The notes beneath the pieces are model-generated. The model made no database searches. It saw only the letters and a list, made by a program, of their open reading frames with translations, and had not been told where the DNA came from. Positions 51,664-61,186 of a stretch of 64,000 nt of DNA are shown here, piece by piece. Made by a program: the position numbers and the translations under genes. Every line of letters begins with the position of its first letter. The first letter of the stretch is position 1. Source of the stretch: JAFGFY01 sp964520425 (GTDB lineage Bacteria > Desulfobacterota > DSM-4660 > Desulfatiglandales > HGW-15); NCBI GenBank assembly GCA_964520425.1, contig CAZFMX010000002.1, forward strand, positions 1 through 64,000, written 5' to 3'.

Positions 51664-52635
51664 ATGAACGAGAATAATCTTCCGACCATATTGGTGACAG
51701 GAGCAGCCGGGTTCATTGGGTTCCATCTCAGCAGGGGACTTTTAGAAAAAGGATACCGGGTCATCGGTTTAGACAGCATGAATGAGTACTATGATGTCTC
51801 TCTGAAGAAATCCCGTCTTGAGATTCTAAAACCCTATCCGGATTTCGTATTCTGTAAAGAAGACATTCAAAATCTGTCCGGGCTCAAGAAGATCTTTCAG
51901 ACCCACACCATTGATAGGGTCTGCAATCTAGCCGCCCAGGCTGGTGTAAGATATTCTCTGGAAGATCCGTTTTCTTATCAAAAAAGCAACCTGGAAGGAT
52001 TTCTCAATCTTCTTGAAATGGCCCGTGAATACCAGGTTCAGAATTTTGTCTATGCCTCATCCTCCTCTGTCTATGGAAGCAACGAAAAGACCCCGTTTAG
52101 CGTGGAAGATCGGGTGGACACACCCGTTTCCCTGTATGCTGCCACTAAAAAAGCCAATGAATTGATGGCTCACGCCTACCATCATCTGTTTGGTTTCCCC
52201 TGTACGGGCCTAAGATTTTTTACCGTCTATGGACCGTGGGGCCGTCCGGATATGGCCCTTTTTCTCTTTACGGACGCCATTGTGAACAACAGACCCATCG
52301 ATGTCTACAATTACGGCCGGATGCGACGGGATTTCACTTATATAGATGATATTGTCGACGGCACCATAGCCGCTATTGAAAAGCCTCATGCCTATGAGGT
52401 CTTTAATCTGGGGAACTCCAATACTACCGAGCTTATGGAGTTTATTCGGGTCATTGAAGAGGAACTGGGGATGGAAGCAGAAAAGAATATGATGCCCCTC
52501 CAGCCAGGGGACGTGCCGGCCACATCAGCAGATATCCAGAAATCAAAGGAGATGCTGGGATTCAGTCCTAAGACATCTATTCGGGAGGGGGTTCACAATT
52601 TCTTGGTCTGGTACCGGGGATATTATAAAGTCTAA
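51664..52635 (+). CDS. UDP-glucuronate 4-epimerase-type protein
   Basis: 323-aa extended SDR from ATG 51664 (AAGGAAGG upstream). VTGAAGFIGFHLSRGLLEKGY, LDSMNEYYDVSLKKSRL, AAQAGVRYSLEDPFSYQKSN and ASSSSVYGSN are features of the UDP-glucuronate/UDP-galacturonate epimerase branch; catalytic Tyr and Lys are in YAATKKANE. It makes galacturonate precursors for surface polysaccharide. It follows the groEL terminator and so needs its own promoter, not clearly seen. Confidence 0.88.
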   Translation: MNENNLPTILVTGAAGFIGFHLSRGLLEKGYRVIGLDSMNEYYDVSLKKSRLEILKPYPDFVFCKEDIQNLSGLKKIFQTHTIDRVCNLAAQAGVRYSLEDPFSYQKSNLEGFLNLLEMAREYQVQNFVYASSSSVYGSNEKTPFSVEDRVDTPVSLYAATKKANELMAHAYHHLFGFPCTGLRFFTVYGPWGRPDMALFLFTDAIVNNRPIDVYNYGRMRRDFTYIDDIVDGTIAAIEKPHAYEVFNLGNSNTTELMEFIRVIEEELGMEAEKNMMPLQPGDVPATSADIQKSKEMLGFSPKTSIREGVHNFLVWYRGYYKV

Positions 52636-52710
52636 TCCGCGTTCGAGGTTTAGTCTTCTCTGTTCACAAGATTCGAAGTTTCCCGCCGATAATCATGTAG
52701 GATTTAGAGG

Positions 52711-52902
52711 CTAGTTGAAAAGCAAAGTCTTTAACTGTTTGAGATCCTTCCTCAACACAACAGCACAAGTGAATATGACCATGGCAACAGTCCAGATCCC
52801 GATGGCTGCCCAATTGTGAAAAACATCCCAGACAGCACCGGCCCCCACAAAGCCAGGGATAATCATCACAATGGCCTTACCGAGCATCCGCGGAATATCC
52901 AT
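52711..52902 (-). CDS. Small two-helix membrane protein
   Basis: 63 aa with two hydrophobic helices (about 8-26 and 31-50) and a basic end (RKDLKQLKTLLFN). AGGAGGG lies 6 nt before the ATG, which makes it convincing. No family recognised. It is convergent with the upstream epimerase and may be transcribed after the YhcC-type gene or alone. Confidence 0.7.
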   Translation of the reverse strand: MDIPRMLGKAIVMIIPGFVGAGAVWDVFHNWAAIGIWTVAMVIFTCAVVLRKDLKQLKTLLFN

Positions 52903-52989
52903 ATCTTCCCTCCTGAAGTAACAACTTTCACTTTGATCCGCTATTTATCATAAACCGAGGAGAATGGCTAGGGAAAACGAGATCCCGTC

Positions 52990-53937
52990 TTATCTTCCGC
53001 TTTTCATATCTTCTGCCGCTTTCCGGAAAAGCCTCCCCTGCCATGTATCTCTCTCTTCCAGCCGCCTTCTGATACGCTCCAGAGTATCAGATTTATGTTT
53101 GGTCCATAAAGGGGCTATCAGTTCCTCCGCTGCAGGATCTCCTGTGAGTCTTTGGATCACCATCTCTGAAGGCAGACATTCCAGAACATCCACCACCAGG
53201 TCCACATAGGTCTCTTTTTCCAGACACTGATATTCCCCCTTTTTATACAGCGACGCCAAAGGTGTATCCTTCACAATGTAAAGGAGGTGGATTTTGACAC
53301 CGTCTGTTGGCAACCTTCCGAGGAACCGTGCGGTTTGAAGCATCATATCCCGAGTCTCTCCCGGAAGGCCCAAAATAATATGGGCGCAGACATTCAACCC
53401 GTACTCTTTTGCCATGTGCACACTCTTCTCAAAACAGGCCACATCATGTCCCCTGTTGATCCTAGTAAGGGTGACATCATGGGCCGATTGAAGCCCATAT
53501 TCGATCCACACCATGTGGTCCTTTTGATACGACCCTAGGAGTTGCAAGACCTCCTTAGTAACGCAATCGGGCCTTGTAGCCACGGATAGCCCCACCATGT
53601 CGGGATGCTCCAGGGCTTGATCGTACAATTCCTTTAGTTGCGAAAAGGGTGCATAGGTATTGGTGAAAGACTGGAAATAGGGCATGAACTTCCTGGCTCC
53701 GTAACGGCTGCCCAGGTATTCCCGACCTCTATCAATCTGCTCAATAATTGAAAGGCTATGATTGATCATAGCCCCGGTGCCTGAACCTCGGGAGTCACAG
53801 TAAATGCAGCCTTTGTCGGAAATGGTCCCATCCCGATTCGGGCACGAAAAACCTGCGTCCAGGGGGATTTTCTGAACCCGCTCTCCGAATATTTCTCTTA
53901 GATAATTATTAATATCGCGATATCTTTTCACATCCAC
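52990..53937 (-). CDS. YhcC-type radical SAM protein (TIGR01212)
   Basis: 315 aa. The start RYRDINNYLREIFGERVQKIPLDAGFSCPNRDG is diagnostic of the family, with cysteines for the iron-sulfur cluster in GCIYCDSRG and the upstream Cys of SCPNRDG. HIILGLPGETRDMM marks the SAM-binding core. The substrate is unknown in this family. The gene stands alone between the small membrane protein and hppA. Confidence 0.88.
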   Translation of the reverse strand: MDVKRYRDINNYLREIFGERVQKIPLDAGFSCPNRDGTISDKGCIYCDSRGSGTGAMINHSLSIIEQIDRGREYLGSRYGARKFMPYFQSFTNTYAPFSQLKELYDQALEHPDMVGLSVATRPDCVTKEVLQLLGSYQKDHMVWIEYGLQSAHDVTLTRINRGHDVACFEKSVHMAKEYGLNVCAHIILGLPGETRDMMLQTARFLGRLPTDGVKIHLLYIVKDTPLASLYKKGEYQCLEKETYVDLVVDVLECLPSEMVIQRLTGDPAAEELIAPLWTKHKSDTLERIRRRLEERDTWQGRLFRKAAEDMKSGR

Positions 53938-54367
53938 AGCTCCTAATAGACAGAAACATACACAGATGTTGTTTTAAGAGTAATAGTTTAGCTTCTTGAA
54001 AAAATGTGTAGCTAAATGGGGGTTCGGGGATCTCTTGAATGGAGCGAACTTGATTCAGTGGACCTTGATCCGCAGGCATCCAGAGCTTGGCGGGCGGATG
54101 ACTATAGCCAAAATGTGCTGGAAGTACAGACGTTCGCACTGCCAAAAAACAACCCGCCGCCCGCCTAGGCGGCAACGGATAATGCACTGCTTATCAGCAC
54201 TTTCGCTCCTGGAAAGAGATTACCGAGCCCCCATTCAACCAGGCCTCTAAAAATCCAAGCCGATAACTAAGATTAAGAATAGGGGCAAGCTTTCTCAAAG
54301 TCAAATGCTGTGAATAGGTCGTTCTGGAATATGCAGCCTCTAATAGAAGAGACTGTGGGTTTGAAAT
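53938..54367. other. Gene-free stretch
   Basis: 430 bp between two minus-strand genes. An 84-codon plus-strand frame (53996-54250) has irregular composition and no ribosome site. Short GC-rich palindromes lie near 54160-54175. Nothing is supported as a gene. Confidence 0.4.
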
Positions 54368-54409
54368 ACAAAAAAGGGGGTGTTACACTAAATTGTGTAA
54401 CACCCCCTT
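54368..54409 (-). terminator. Rho-independent terminator of hppA
   Basis: Perfect 15-bp stem (AAGGGGGTGTTACAC at 54374-54388 with its complement at 54395-54409) and a 6-nt loop. On the minus strand a T-run follows. It ends the hppA transcript. Confidence 0.9.
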
Positions 54410-54433
54410 CGTATCGAAACGAGTTGGTTTCTA

Positions 54434-56644
54434 TTAGAAGTGGATGGCGTAGAGCACCGGCGCGATGATCATGGCCACTATACTGATCAATTTGATCAGG
54501 ATGTTGAGCGACGGTCCGGATGTGTCCTTAAAAGGATCGCCTACGGTATCGCCGGTCACAGTCGCCTTGTGCATCTCATCATACTCATCACCCCACTTTT
54601 CATGGCCTTCATCCTTGACCTGCTTCTTGGAATTGTCCCAGGCGCCTCCTGCGTTGGCCTGAAAGACGGCCAGGCAGACGCCGGAGATGGTTACACCGAT
54701 GAGCAAGCCGCCGAGCATGTCGGGATTGATGATGCCAACGATGACCGGCGTCAAGACGGCGATCAGTCCCGGGGCCACCATCTTCCTGACCGCGGCCTGA
54801 GTGGAGATATCCACACACTGGGTGTACTCGGCCTTCCCGTCAGCGGCCGTAATGATCTTGGCCTCTTCGTCGGTGGGGTTTCTTTCTTCGCTCTCCGCTC
54901 TTTGAGCAGCCTCAAGAGCCGGTCGAAGCTCGGGGATGTCACGAAACTGACGACGCACCTCCTGAATCATATCGCTCGCTGCCTTACCCACGGCCACCAT
55001 GGCCATGGCTGAGAAACGGAAGGGAAGCATGCACCCGAGAAGCAGACCCACCAGGACAATGGGATTGGATGCATCGAGATCGACCTTGCCGCCCATCTTC
55101 GTCAGATAGGCGCTGGTCATAGCCAGGGCTGTGAGGGCCGCCGAACCAATGGCAAACCCCTTACCAATGGCCGCGGTGGTGTTGCCCACGGCATCGAGTC
55201 TGTCGGTGCGAGCTCGGACTTCCCTGCCTAACTGGGACATCTCGGCAATACCACCGGCATTGTCAGCCACCGGGCCATAGGCATCTACGGCAAGCTGGAT
55301 ACCCGTTGTACAGAGCATACCCACGGCCGAGAGGGCCACGCCGTATAGCCCTGCCATGGAGTAGGCGATCAGGATGGCTCCGCATATCAGGAAGACTGGA
55401 ATGGTCGTGGAGTTCATGCCCACGGCGATCCCTTGAATGATCGTGGTGGCCGGACCCGTCTTGGAGGCCTCCACAATGGTCCCTACAGGTCTCTTCTCCG
55501 TGGCTGTATAGTATTCCGTGACAAAGCCGATACACATGCCTGCAACAAGACCGGCAACAATGGCGATAAAGATTCCCCACCATTGATAGGTGACCGCCTT
55601 GCCGGAAATGACACCGGTCACGGTGATTGCGTCGCTGGGAAGGAGCCATTGAATAGCGAAAAAAGTAAAGATGACCATGAGAATCCCTGCAATGGTGGTC
55701 CCCATATTGAGGGCTGTCTGCGGATTACCGCCTTCCCCGGTCCTGACAAAGAAGGTGCCGATGATGGAGGCGACGATGCCGACCACGGCGATGGCCAGGG
55801 GCAGATAGACGCCGTTCATTCCGTTTCCGCCCGCACTCGCGATCCCGGTAAACCAGACGGCCCCGAGGATCATGGAGGAGACGATGGCCCCGATATAGGA
55901 CTCAAAAAGGTCCGCACCCATGCCGGCCACGTCACCTACGTTATCCCCCACATTGTCGGCAATGGTCGCTGGGTTCAAGGGGTGATCCTCAGGAATACCG
56001 GCTTCAACCTTACCCACGAGGTCCGCACCGACATCAGCGGCCTTGGTGTAGATACCGCCACCCACACGGGCAAAGAGTGCGATGGAAGACGCACCCAGAG
56101 AGAAGCCGGCAAGGATATTGAGAACAAGTGTCATCACTGTTGTGTCCGTAACCGATTCAGGATACATTACCGTGTAGACAATGAACAAAACGCTGAGGCC
56201 CAATAGGCCAAGTCCCACCACACAGAGTCCCATCACCGCGCCACCGGAAAAGGCCACCTGGAGAGCCGGGTTCAGGCCGTCCCGAGCTGCGGCCGTGGTG
56301 CGGACGTTGGCCTTAGTAGCCACCTTCATACCGATCCAGCCAGCGCTTCCTGAGCAGAGGGCGCCCAGAACAAAAGACAGCGCAATGAATGCATTGGAAT
56401 CTTCCAAGCCCGCATTACTTACTCCCAGTAGAATCGCCACACAGACCACGAAAATCCCGAGATACTTGTACTCTGTTTTCAGGAACGCCAGGGCCCCATC
56501 GGAAACCCATCCTGCGATCTTCTGCATCTTGTCATTGCCAGGATCCTGCTTCCCCACCCAACTCGCCTTTATGAATGCGTAAACCAGGGCAGCCAGTGCT
56601 GCGATCGGCGGGACAAAATAGAAAAGTCCATTTTCTCCGAACAT
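54434..56644 (-). CDS. hppA: Membrane-bound ion-translocating pyrophosphatase, K+-dependent type
   Basis: 736 aa and about 16 helices. The pump couples PPi hydrolysis to H+ or Na+ export, saving energy from the acyl-CoA synthetase reactions of aromatic degradation. Catalytic motifs include GGGIYTKAADVGADLVGKVE, DNVGDNVGD and ADNAGGIAEMS. GNTTAAIGKG has Ala where K+-independent enzymes have Lys, which indicates the K+-stimulated class; whether Na+ or H+ is moved cannot be read with certainty. AAAGGAGG lies before the ATG. Confidence 0.95.
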   Translation of the reverse strand: MFGENGLFYFVPPIAALAALVYAFIKASWVGKQDPGNDKMQKIAGWVSDGALAFLKTEYKYLGIFVVCVAILLGVSNAGLEDSNAFIALSFVLGALCSGSAGWIGMKVATKANVRTTAAARDGLNPALQVAFSGGAVMGLCVVGLGLLGLSVLFIVYTVMYPESVTDTTVMTLVLNILAGFSLGASSIALFARVGGGIYTKAADVGADLVGKVEAGIPEDHPLNPATIADNVGDNVGDVAGMGADLFESYIGAIVSSMILGAVWFTGIASAGGNGMNGVYLPLAIAVVGIVASIIGTFFVRTGEGGNPQTALNMGTTIAGILMVIFTFFAIQWLLPSDAITVTGVISGKAVTYQWWGIFIAIVAGLVAGMCIGFVTEYYTATEKRPVGTIVEASKTGPATTIIQGIAVGMNSTTIPVFLICGAILIAYSMAGLYGVALSAVGMLCTTGIQLAVDAYGPVADNAGGIAEMSQLGREVRARTDRLDAVGNTTAAIGKGFAIGSAALTALAMTSAYLTKMGGKVDLDASNPIVLVGLLLGCMLPFRFSAMAMVAVGKAASDMIQEVRRQFRDIPELRPALEAAQRAESEERNPTDEEAKIITAADGKAEYTQCVDISTQAAVRKMVAPGLIAVLTPVIVGIINPDMLGGLLIGVTISGVCLAVFQANAGGAWDNSKKQVKDEGHEKWGDEYDEMHKATVTGDTVGDPFKDTSGPSLNILIKLISIVAMIIAPVLYAIHF

Positions 56645-56944
56645 AGAATTACCTCCTTTAGTTTAATGTCCTTCTCCCCTCCCTTTGTTGATGAAAAGAG
56701 TTGAGGAAACGATACGTTACAGTGGAAGCCAGTCTACGAATAGTACTCAATCATCGATAGCAATCCACATTTATCCAAAAAATGGGATATCATCCTACGG
56801 AAGGGATTTCTTGTCAAGTCAAATTGTGAAATAATGTACAATCCAAATATATTATCAATGAATTCGCTAAAAAAGAGGAGAAACATCGAGATGTTTTCGG
56901 GATAAGCACACCCTTGTTTTTATTTATTTTAGTTATATTCAAAT

Positions 56945-57140
56945 AAACTAACTATGATGAGGTGAAGTCCCACCAACAGGAGTTAGTGACACCTCCAAAT
57001 TCTTCGTCGGGTGAAACCCGCCGAAGCTCATCCACCTTCGCTCCAAAATAAGCTATAGCGCATTACCTGTAACGCATTCATCACCACACGGGAATGTGGG
57101 GGGCCTTCAGCGCAGGCGGGTAACTCTATAGACTCCATTT
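56945..57140 (+). other. Strongly folded non-coding stretch, possible structured RNA
   Basis: Several hairpins follow closely: CTTCG-t-CGGGT with ACCCG-c-CGAAG around a GAA loop (57002-57026), CCACA with TGTGG (57084-57099), and a long-range TTACC with GGTAA pair (near 57063 and 57119). No open frame is present. It has the look of a structured RNA or of the domain I part of a group II intron, but no reverse transcriptase or domain V was recognised. Flanks 56645-56940 and 57140-57510 are AT-rich and otherwise empty. Confidence 0.35.
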
Positions 57141-57533
57141 ATCGGGAAAAACTTGATTCTGGAGTAAGAGATAGGAGGGTATTTGATTCACCGGATACTC
57201 CCTAGTCGCTACTGTGGGGTTAGCACATTTCCTTAGGACTACTGGATGTCATATTCAATAACGTATAATAATGATTTTCTCCATTTAGCGTCTACCACAC
57301 AACTCAATTCCCCGAAGGAGGCTTGGTTTGGATTTGATGTTGTAGTCTCCACTTTGTCCAGAGTATAGACTGCCTTAACCAAACCTAATACTAGGTCTCG
57401 GAAATAAACTCATATTGGAGGACTTCCTTTTATATACATTTTTATAATTACTTTCAATGAGTTATATTCTAAACTCACTTCTAAAGATTTTTTTTACTTA
57501 TAGACCTAAAAAATGAAAAAATGTCATTTTTAG

Positions 57534-57563
57534 TTGACAAGATGCGTAATGTTAGTTTATGTT
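57534..57563 (+). promoter_or_regulatory. Promoter with flanking palindromes, MCP gene
   Basis: TTGACA (57534-57539), 18-nt spacer, TATGTT (57558-57563). A palindrome AAAAATG-t-CATTTTT lies just upstream (57517-57531), and CATTAAG-aa-CTTAATG lies at the predicted start of transcription (57574-57589). Both are candidate regulator sites. The leader to the MCP start is about 185 nt. Confidence 0.45.
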
Positions 57564-57758
57564 AAATATGATGCATTAAGAACTTAATGTTAGAAAAGTC
57601 AATCTTTTCGATTTTATGGGATGAGTCTCTTTTAAATAGACAGCATATGCGGATTTGACTCAAAAATATTGTATAAAATCATAGCAACAGGAGGAATAAC
57701 TGGCTAACAACCTGACTCCTTTTGTCACAGAGACTCCGACAAAGAAAGGATGCAAAAT

Positions 57759-60392
57759 ATGATGAGACTAAAAAACATCAAATTGGGTGTGAAATTTTTG
57801 GCCGCATTTCTGACCGTGGGCATTATTCCGTTAGCGATAATTGGGATTATCTCTTATATAAATGCAAGTAGTGCACTTGAAAAGCAGGCTTTTGCCCAGC
57901 TCCAAAGCCTAAGGGATATAAAAAGGAACCAGATTGAACGGTATTTCCAAACCATCAACGATCAAATACTAACTTTTTCTCAAGATCAGATGATCGTGGA
58001 TGTCATGAGAGTATTTGGGGAATATTTCCGGATATTCCGTGATGAAATCCATCTCTCATCAAATGATTTGGAGTCCATAAAACGGGAGCTGTATACCTAT
58101 TATGCGGGGGAGTTCAGCACGGAATACAGAGATCAGAACAACGGTCAGTCACCCAATGCAGACCAATATTTCGCCCAACTGGACGATGACTCCATCGCCC
58201 TTCAATATTATTACATCAGAACCAATACTCACCCCCTCGGCTCCAAGCATCTACTCGACCGGGCGGACGACAATTCTAGATACAGTGAGCTGCATGGCAA
58301 GGTCCACCCTATTATCAGAACCTATCTGGAGAAATTCGGCTATTATGACATCTTCCTGGTGGATCCAGATACAGGCGATATTGTCTATTCGGTTTTTAAG
58401 GAACTGGACTTCAGTACCTCGTTAATTAACGGACCCTATGCTCAAACCAACTTCGGAGAAGCCTTCCGAAGGGCGAATGCAGAAGCCAACAGGGATGCGG
58501 TAGTTCTTGTGGATTATGCCAACTACACCCCTTCTTATGAGGCCCCGGCCAGTTTTATTGCTTCCCCGATCTTTGACGGAGACAAGAAGATAGGCGTTGC
58601 AATGTTCCAGATGCCTATAGATCGCCTCAACGCCATCATGGGAGAACGCGCCGGACTGGGCGAGACCGGAGAAACTTATCTGGTCGGGCCGGACAAGCTG
58701 ATGCGCTCCGACTCCTACCGTGATCCGGAAAATCACAGCGTTATCGCATCATTTAGACACCCTGAAAAAGGTAAGGTCGAAACGAAATCCTCAATAGCAG
58801 CCCTTTCCGGTAAGACCGCTGCCGAGATTGTTGTCAACTATCACGGCAATCCGGTGCTTTCGTCCTATACACCCGTCAAGATCGGGAACCTCATCTGGTC
58901 CCTTCTGGCCGAAATCGATGAGACCGAGGCCTTTATCGCACTCAAACACTTTAAGTGGTTAATGGTCCTTGTGGCGGCGGGTGTGATTCTTGCCATTATT
59001 ATAGTGGCCCTGGTGATCACCCGCTCCATTACAAGTCCGATCCACAAAGGAGTTGAATTTGCCAAGGCCATGTCCCAAGGGAACCTAACCCACAAGCTTG
59101 ACGTTAATCAGCATGATGAAATAGGGGACCTGGCCAGGGCCCTGAACCAGATGGGTGCAAATTTGAACCAAATGTTCAAGGATATTTCCCAGAGTGTACA
59201 GACTCTCACCACTTCATCAACCGAGCTTTTGGGCGTCTCCAAACAAATGTCCTCCGAAGCTGAGCAAATGAGCAGCCTTTCAAGCGAGGTTACCTCTGCA
59301 TCTGAACAAACGGCAGCCAATATAAGAAACATGGCAGCTTCTGCTGAGCAAGTCGGTGCCCAAGTAACGTCAGTGGCTTCCTCTTCAGATGAGGTTTCGA
59401 GCGGTATGAATGAAATTGAAACAACGAATGATGAAATTGCTAATAATATGAAGGAAATCGAAACGGCAACAAGCAATGTGTCAAACAACCTAAGCACCGT
59501 GGCGGCGGCTGCAGAGGAAATGTCGAATTCAGTGAACTCTGTAGCCGCCTCAATAGAAGAAATGTACGCCAGCCTGAACGAGGTGGCAAAAAATTCCACC
59601 AAAGGGGCCAATGTAACAGGAGAAGCATCGGAAAAGGCTGAACAGACTTCGACGCTTGTCCATACGCTAGGCGAGGCTGCCAGGGAAATCGGTGATGTTG
59701 TAGACCTGATTAAAGGCATCGCTTCTCAGACCAATCTCCTGGCGCTTAATGCGGCCATTGAGGCGGCCGGAGCAGGAGAAGCTGGCAAAGGCTTTGCTGT
59801 GGTAGCCAATGAGGTCAAGGAATTGGCCAGTCAGACAGCTGGTGCCACCGAGGAGATTCGCGGAAAGGTGGAAAGCATGCAGACCAATACAAATGCAGCG
59901 GTGAATGCCATAGAAACCATCGTGAGCGTCATCACCGAGACGAACACGATCATGGGCACTATTGCTTCAGCCGTGGAAGAGCAAACGGCAACGACAAACG
60001 AAATATCAAAAAGTATTAACGAAACCGCATCGACTGCCAGCTCTGTCTCGAAAAACGTCCAAGAGGCGGCCCAGAGCGCCATGGAAACCACAAAGAACGT
60101 TCAAGAGGCGACACAAAGGACTATGGGAGCAACAAAGAAAGTTCGGAAAGCAGTCCAATTAGGACTGAATATGTCTAAGAACCTGGTCGACGTGGCACAA
60201 GCTGCCGTGGGCATTGCAAAAGACGCTGCTGATGCATCAAAAGGGACCGATAAGGTTAAGGAAAGTATCGTAGTAGTAAACGAGTCGGTCATGGCAACAT
60301 CTAAGGGTGCAGTTCAAGTTAAAACACAAGCGGGAGATCTCGCCAAGCTGGCAACTCAACTTCAAACAACCATCAGTCAGTTCAAGGCATAG
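57759..60392 (+). CDS. Methyl-accepting chemotaxis protein
   Basis: 877 aa. A first helix (about 10-29), a large periplasmic sensor (about 35-395, Cache-like: YYDIFLVDPDTGDIVYSVFK, GETGETYLVGPDKLMRSD), a second helix (LMVLVAAGVILAIIIVALV), HAMP and the signalling domain with tip IKGIASQTNLLALNAAIEAAG. The C-terminal helix carries five tandem 14-residue units (60051-60260). ATG 57759 is preferred for its GAAAGGA spacing; ATG 57750 is adjacent to that site. It signals to the CheA encoded at 61606. Confidence 0.93.
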   Translation: MMRLKNIKLGVKFLAAFLTVGIIPLAIIGIISYINASSALEKQAFAQLQSLRDIKRNQIERYFQTINDQILTFSQDQMIVDVMRVFGEYFRIFRDEIHLSSNDLESIKRELYTYYAGEFSTEYRDQNNGQSPNADQYFAQLDDDSIALQYYYIRTNTHPLGSKHLLDRADDNSRYSELHGKVHPIIRTYLEKFGYYDIFLVDPDTGDIVYSVFKELDFSTSLINGPYAQTNFGEAFRRANAEANRDAVVLVDYANYTPSYEAPASFIASPIFDGDKKIGVAMFQMPIDRLNAIMGERAGLGETGETYLVGPDKLMRSDSYRDPENHSVIASFRHPEKGKVETKSSIAALSGKTAAEIVVNYHGNPVLSSYTPVKIGNLIWSLLAEIDETEAFIALKHFKWLMVLVAAGVILAIIIVALVITRSITSPIHKGVEFAKAMSQGNLTHKLDVNQHDEIGDLARALNQMGANLNQMFKDISQSVQTLTTSSTELLGVSKQMSSEAEQMSSLSSEVTSASEQTAANIRNMAASAEQVGAQVTSVASSSDEVSSGMNEIETTNDEIANNMKEIETATSNVSNNLSTVAAAAEEMSNSVNSVAASIEEMYASLNEVAKNSTKGANVTGEASEKAEQTSTLVHTLGEAAREIGDVVDLIKGIASQTNLLALNAAIEAAGAGEAGKGFAVVANEVKELASQTAGATEEIRGKVESMQTNTNAAVNAIETIVSVITETNTIMGTIASAVEEQTATTNEISKSINETASTASSVSKNVQEAAQSAMETTKNVQEATQRTMGATKKVRKAVQLGLNMSKNLVDVAQAAVGIAKDAADASKGTDKVKESIVVVNESVMATSKGAVQVKTQAGDLAKLATQLQTTISQFKA

Positions 60393-60499
60393 ATCTTGAT
60401 TTTGCTACACCTGTAATGTAGGGAACTCGTCTGCCGCTAACAGAAAGTGCGGAATCAACCCGAAGAAACAGGTCTGAAAACTTAGCAAGAGGAGAGCAA

Positions 60500-61072
60500 A
60501 TGGGTATTTTTGATGAAAGTTATTCATCTGTGGAATTGTCTAGGATTCTAGGTATCCACCGTGTAACGGTCACCACCTGGATAAAGGCTGGCGCCCTTAA
60601 GGCCATTCAGACACCGGGCGGAAGATACAAGGTTACCAAGGAAAGCCTGAAGGAGTTTTTGGTTGAGCGTGGTATGCCGATTCCCCCTGCTCTCAAGCTT
60701 GAAGACAAAAAGCTGGTAGTGGCTGTGGACGATGAGAAGTCTGTCTTGAAGGTGCTGAAAAAGATGTTTGGGAAGGGGGAGATGCCCTTTCTCTATGACC
60801 TTAAGGTCTTTGAGAATCCTTTGGAGGCGGCCCTTTTCATAGGCGATGAAAAACCGGAAATTGTCCTTTTGGATCTCCTTATGCCCCAGCTCAGCGGCTT
60901 CAATCTGGCCGAGAAGATCAAAGAGACCTGTCCCAACACCCGCATCGTTGTCATTACTGGACACCTCACAGAAGAAAACCAGGCAAAATTGAAAGAGTCC
61001 GGCATCAAGTCTATTGTGACCAAGCCTTTTACCTCTGATATCCTGCGACAAGCCATAGAGGATGGGGGCTAA
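60500..61072 (+). CDS. HTH (MerR/excisionase type)-receiver protein
   Basis: 190 aa. An N-terminal helix-turn-helix (about 7-56: SSVELSRILGIHRVTVTTWI, TPGGRYKV) is joined to a C-terminal receiver domain (about 72-188; acceptor Asp in VLLDLLMPQLSG, VITGH, TKPFT). The order is the reverse of normal response regulators, with the DNA-binding part first. It probably receives phosphate from the chemotaxis CheA or another kinase and controls transcription. GGAGAG precedes the ATG. Confidence 0.85.
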   Translation: MGIFDESYSSVELSRILGIHRVTVTTWIKAGALKAIQTPGGRYKVTKESLKEFLVERGMPIPPALKLEDKKLVVAVDDEKSVLKVLKKMFGKGEMPFLYDLKVFENPLEAALFIGDEKPEIVLLDLLMPQLSGFNLAEKIKETCPNTRIVVITGHLTEENQAKLKESGIKSIVTKPFTSDILRQAIEDGG

Positions 61073-61186
61073 GGTAAAGAATGAATAGCACGGTTTTGAC
61101 TTCACAGGGGAATGGCAGGCGGGCTTGTTGGAGGGCCATCCAATAGGCAGAAGTAAATCGCAAAACGCTTATGAGGAGGTAATATT

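Noticed and set aside
53996..54250. 84-codon plus-strand frame between the radical SAM gene and hppA
   Set aside because: Basic, Cys/Arg-rich composition from GC-rich palindromes and no ribosome site.
55433..56206. 257-codon open frame antisense to hppA
   Set aside because: It lies wholly inside the pyrophosphatase gene, is rich in Gly/Asp/His from the complementary strand and has no ribosome site. It is a shadow of a GC-rich gene.
59108..59719. 203-codon open frame antisense to the MCP
   Set aside because: Its Ser/Ala/Ile-rich composition mirrors the heptad repeats of the signalling domain on the other strand.
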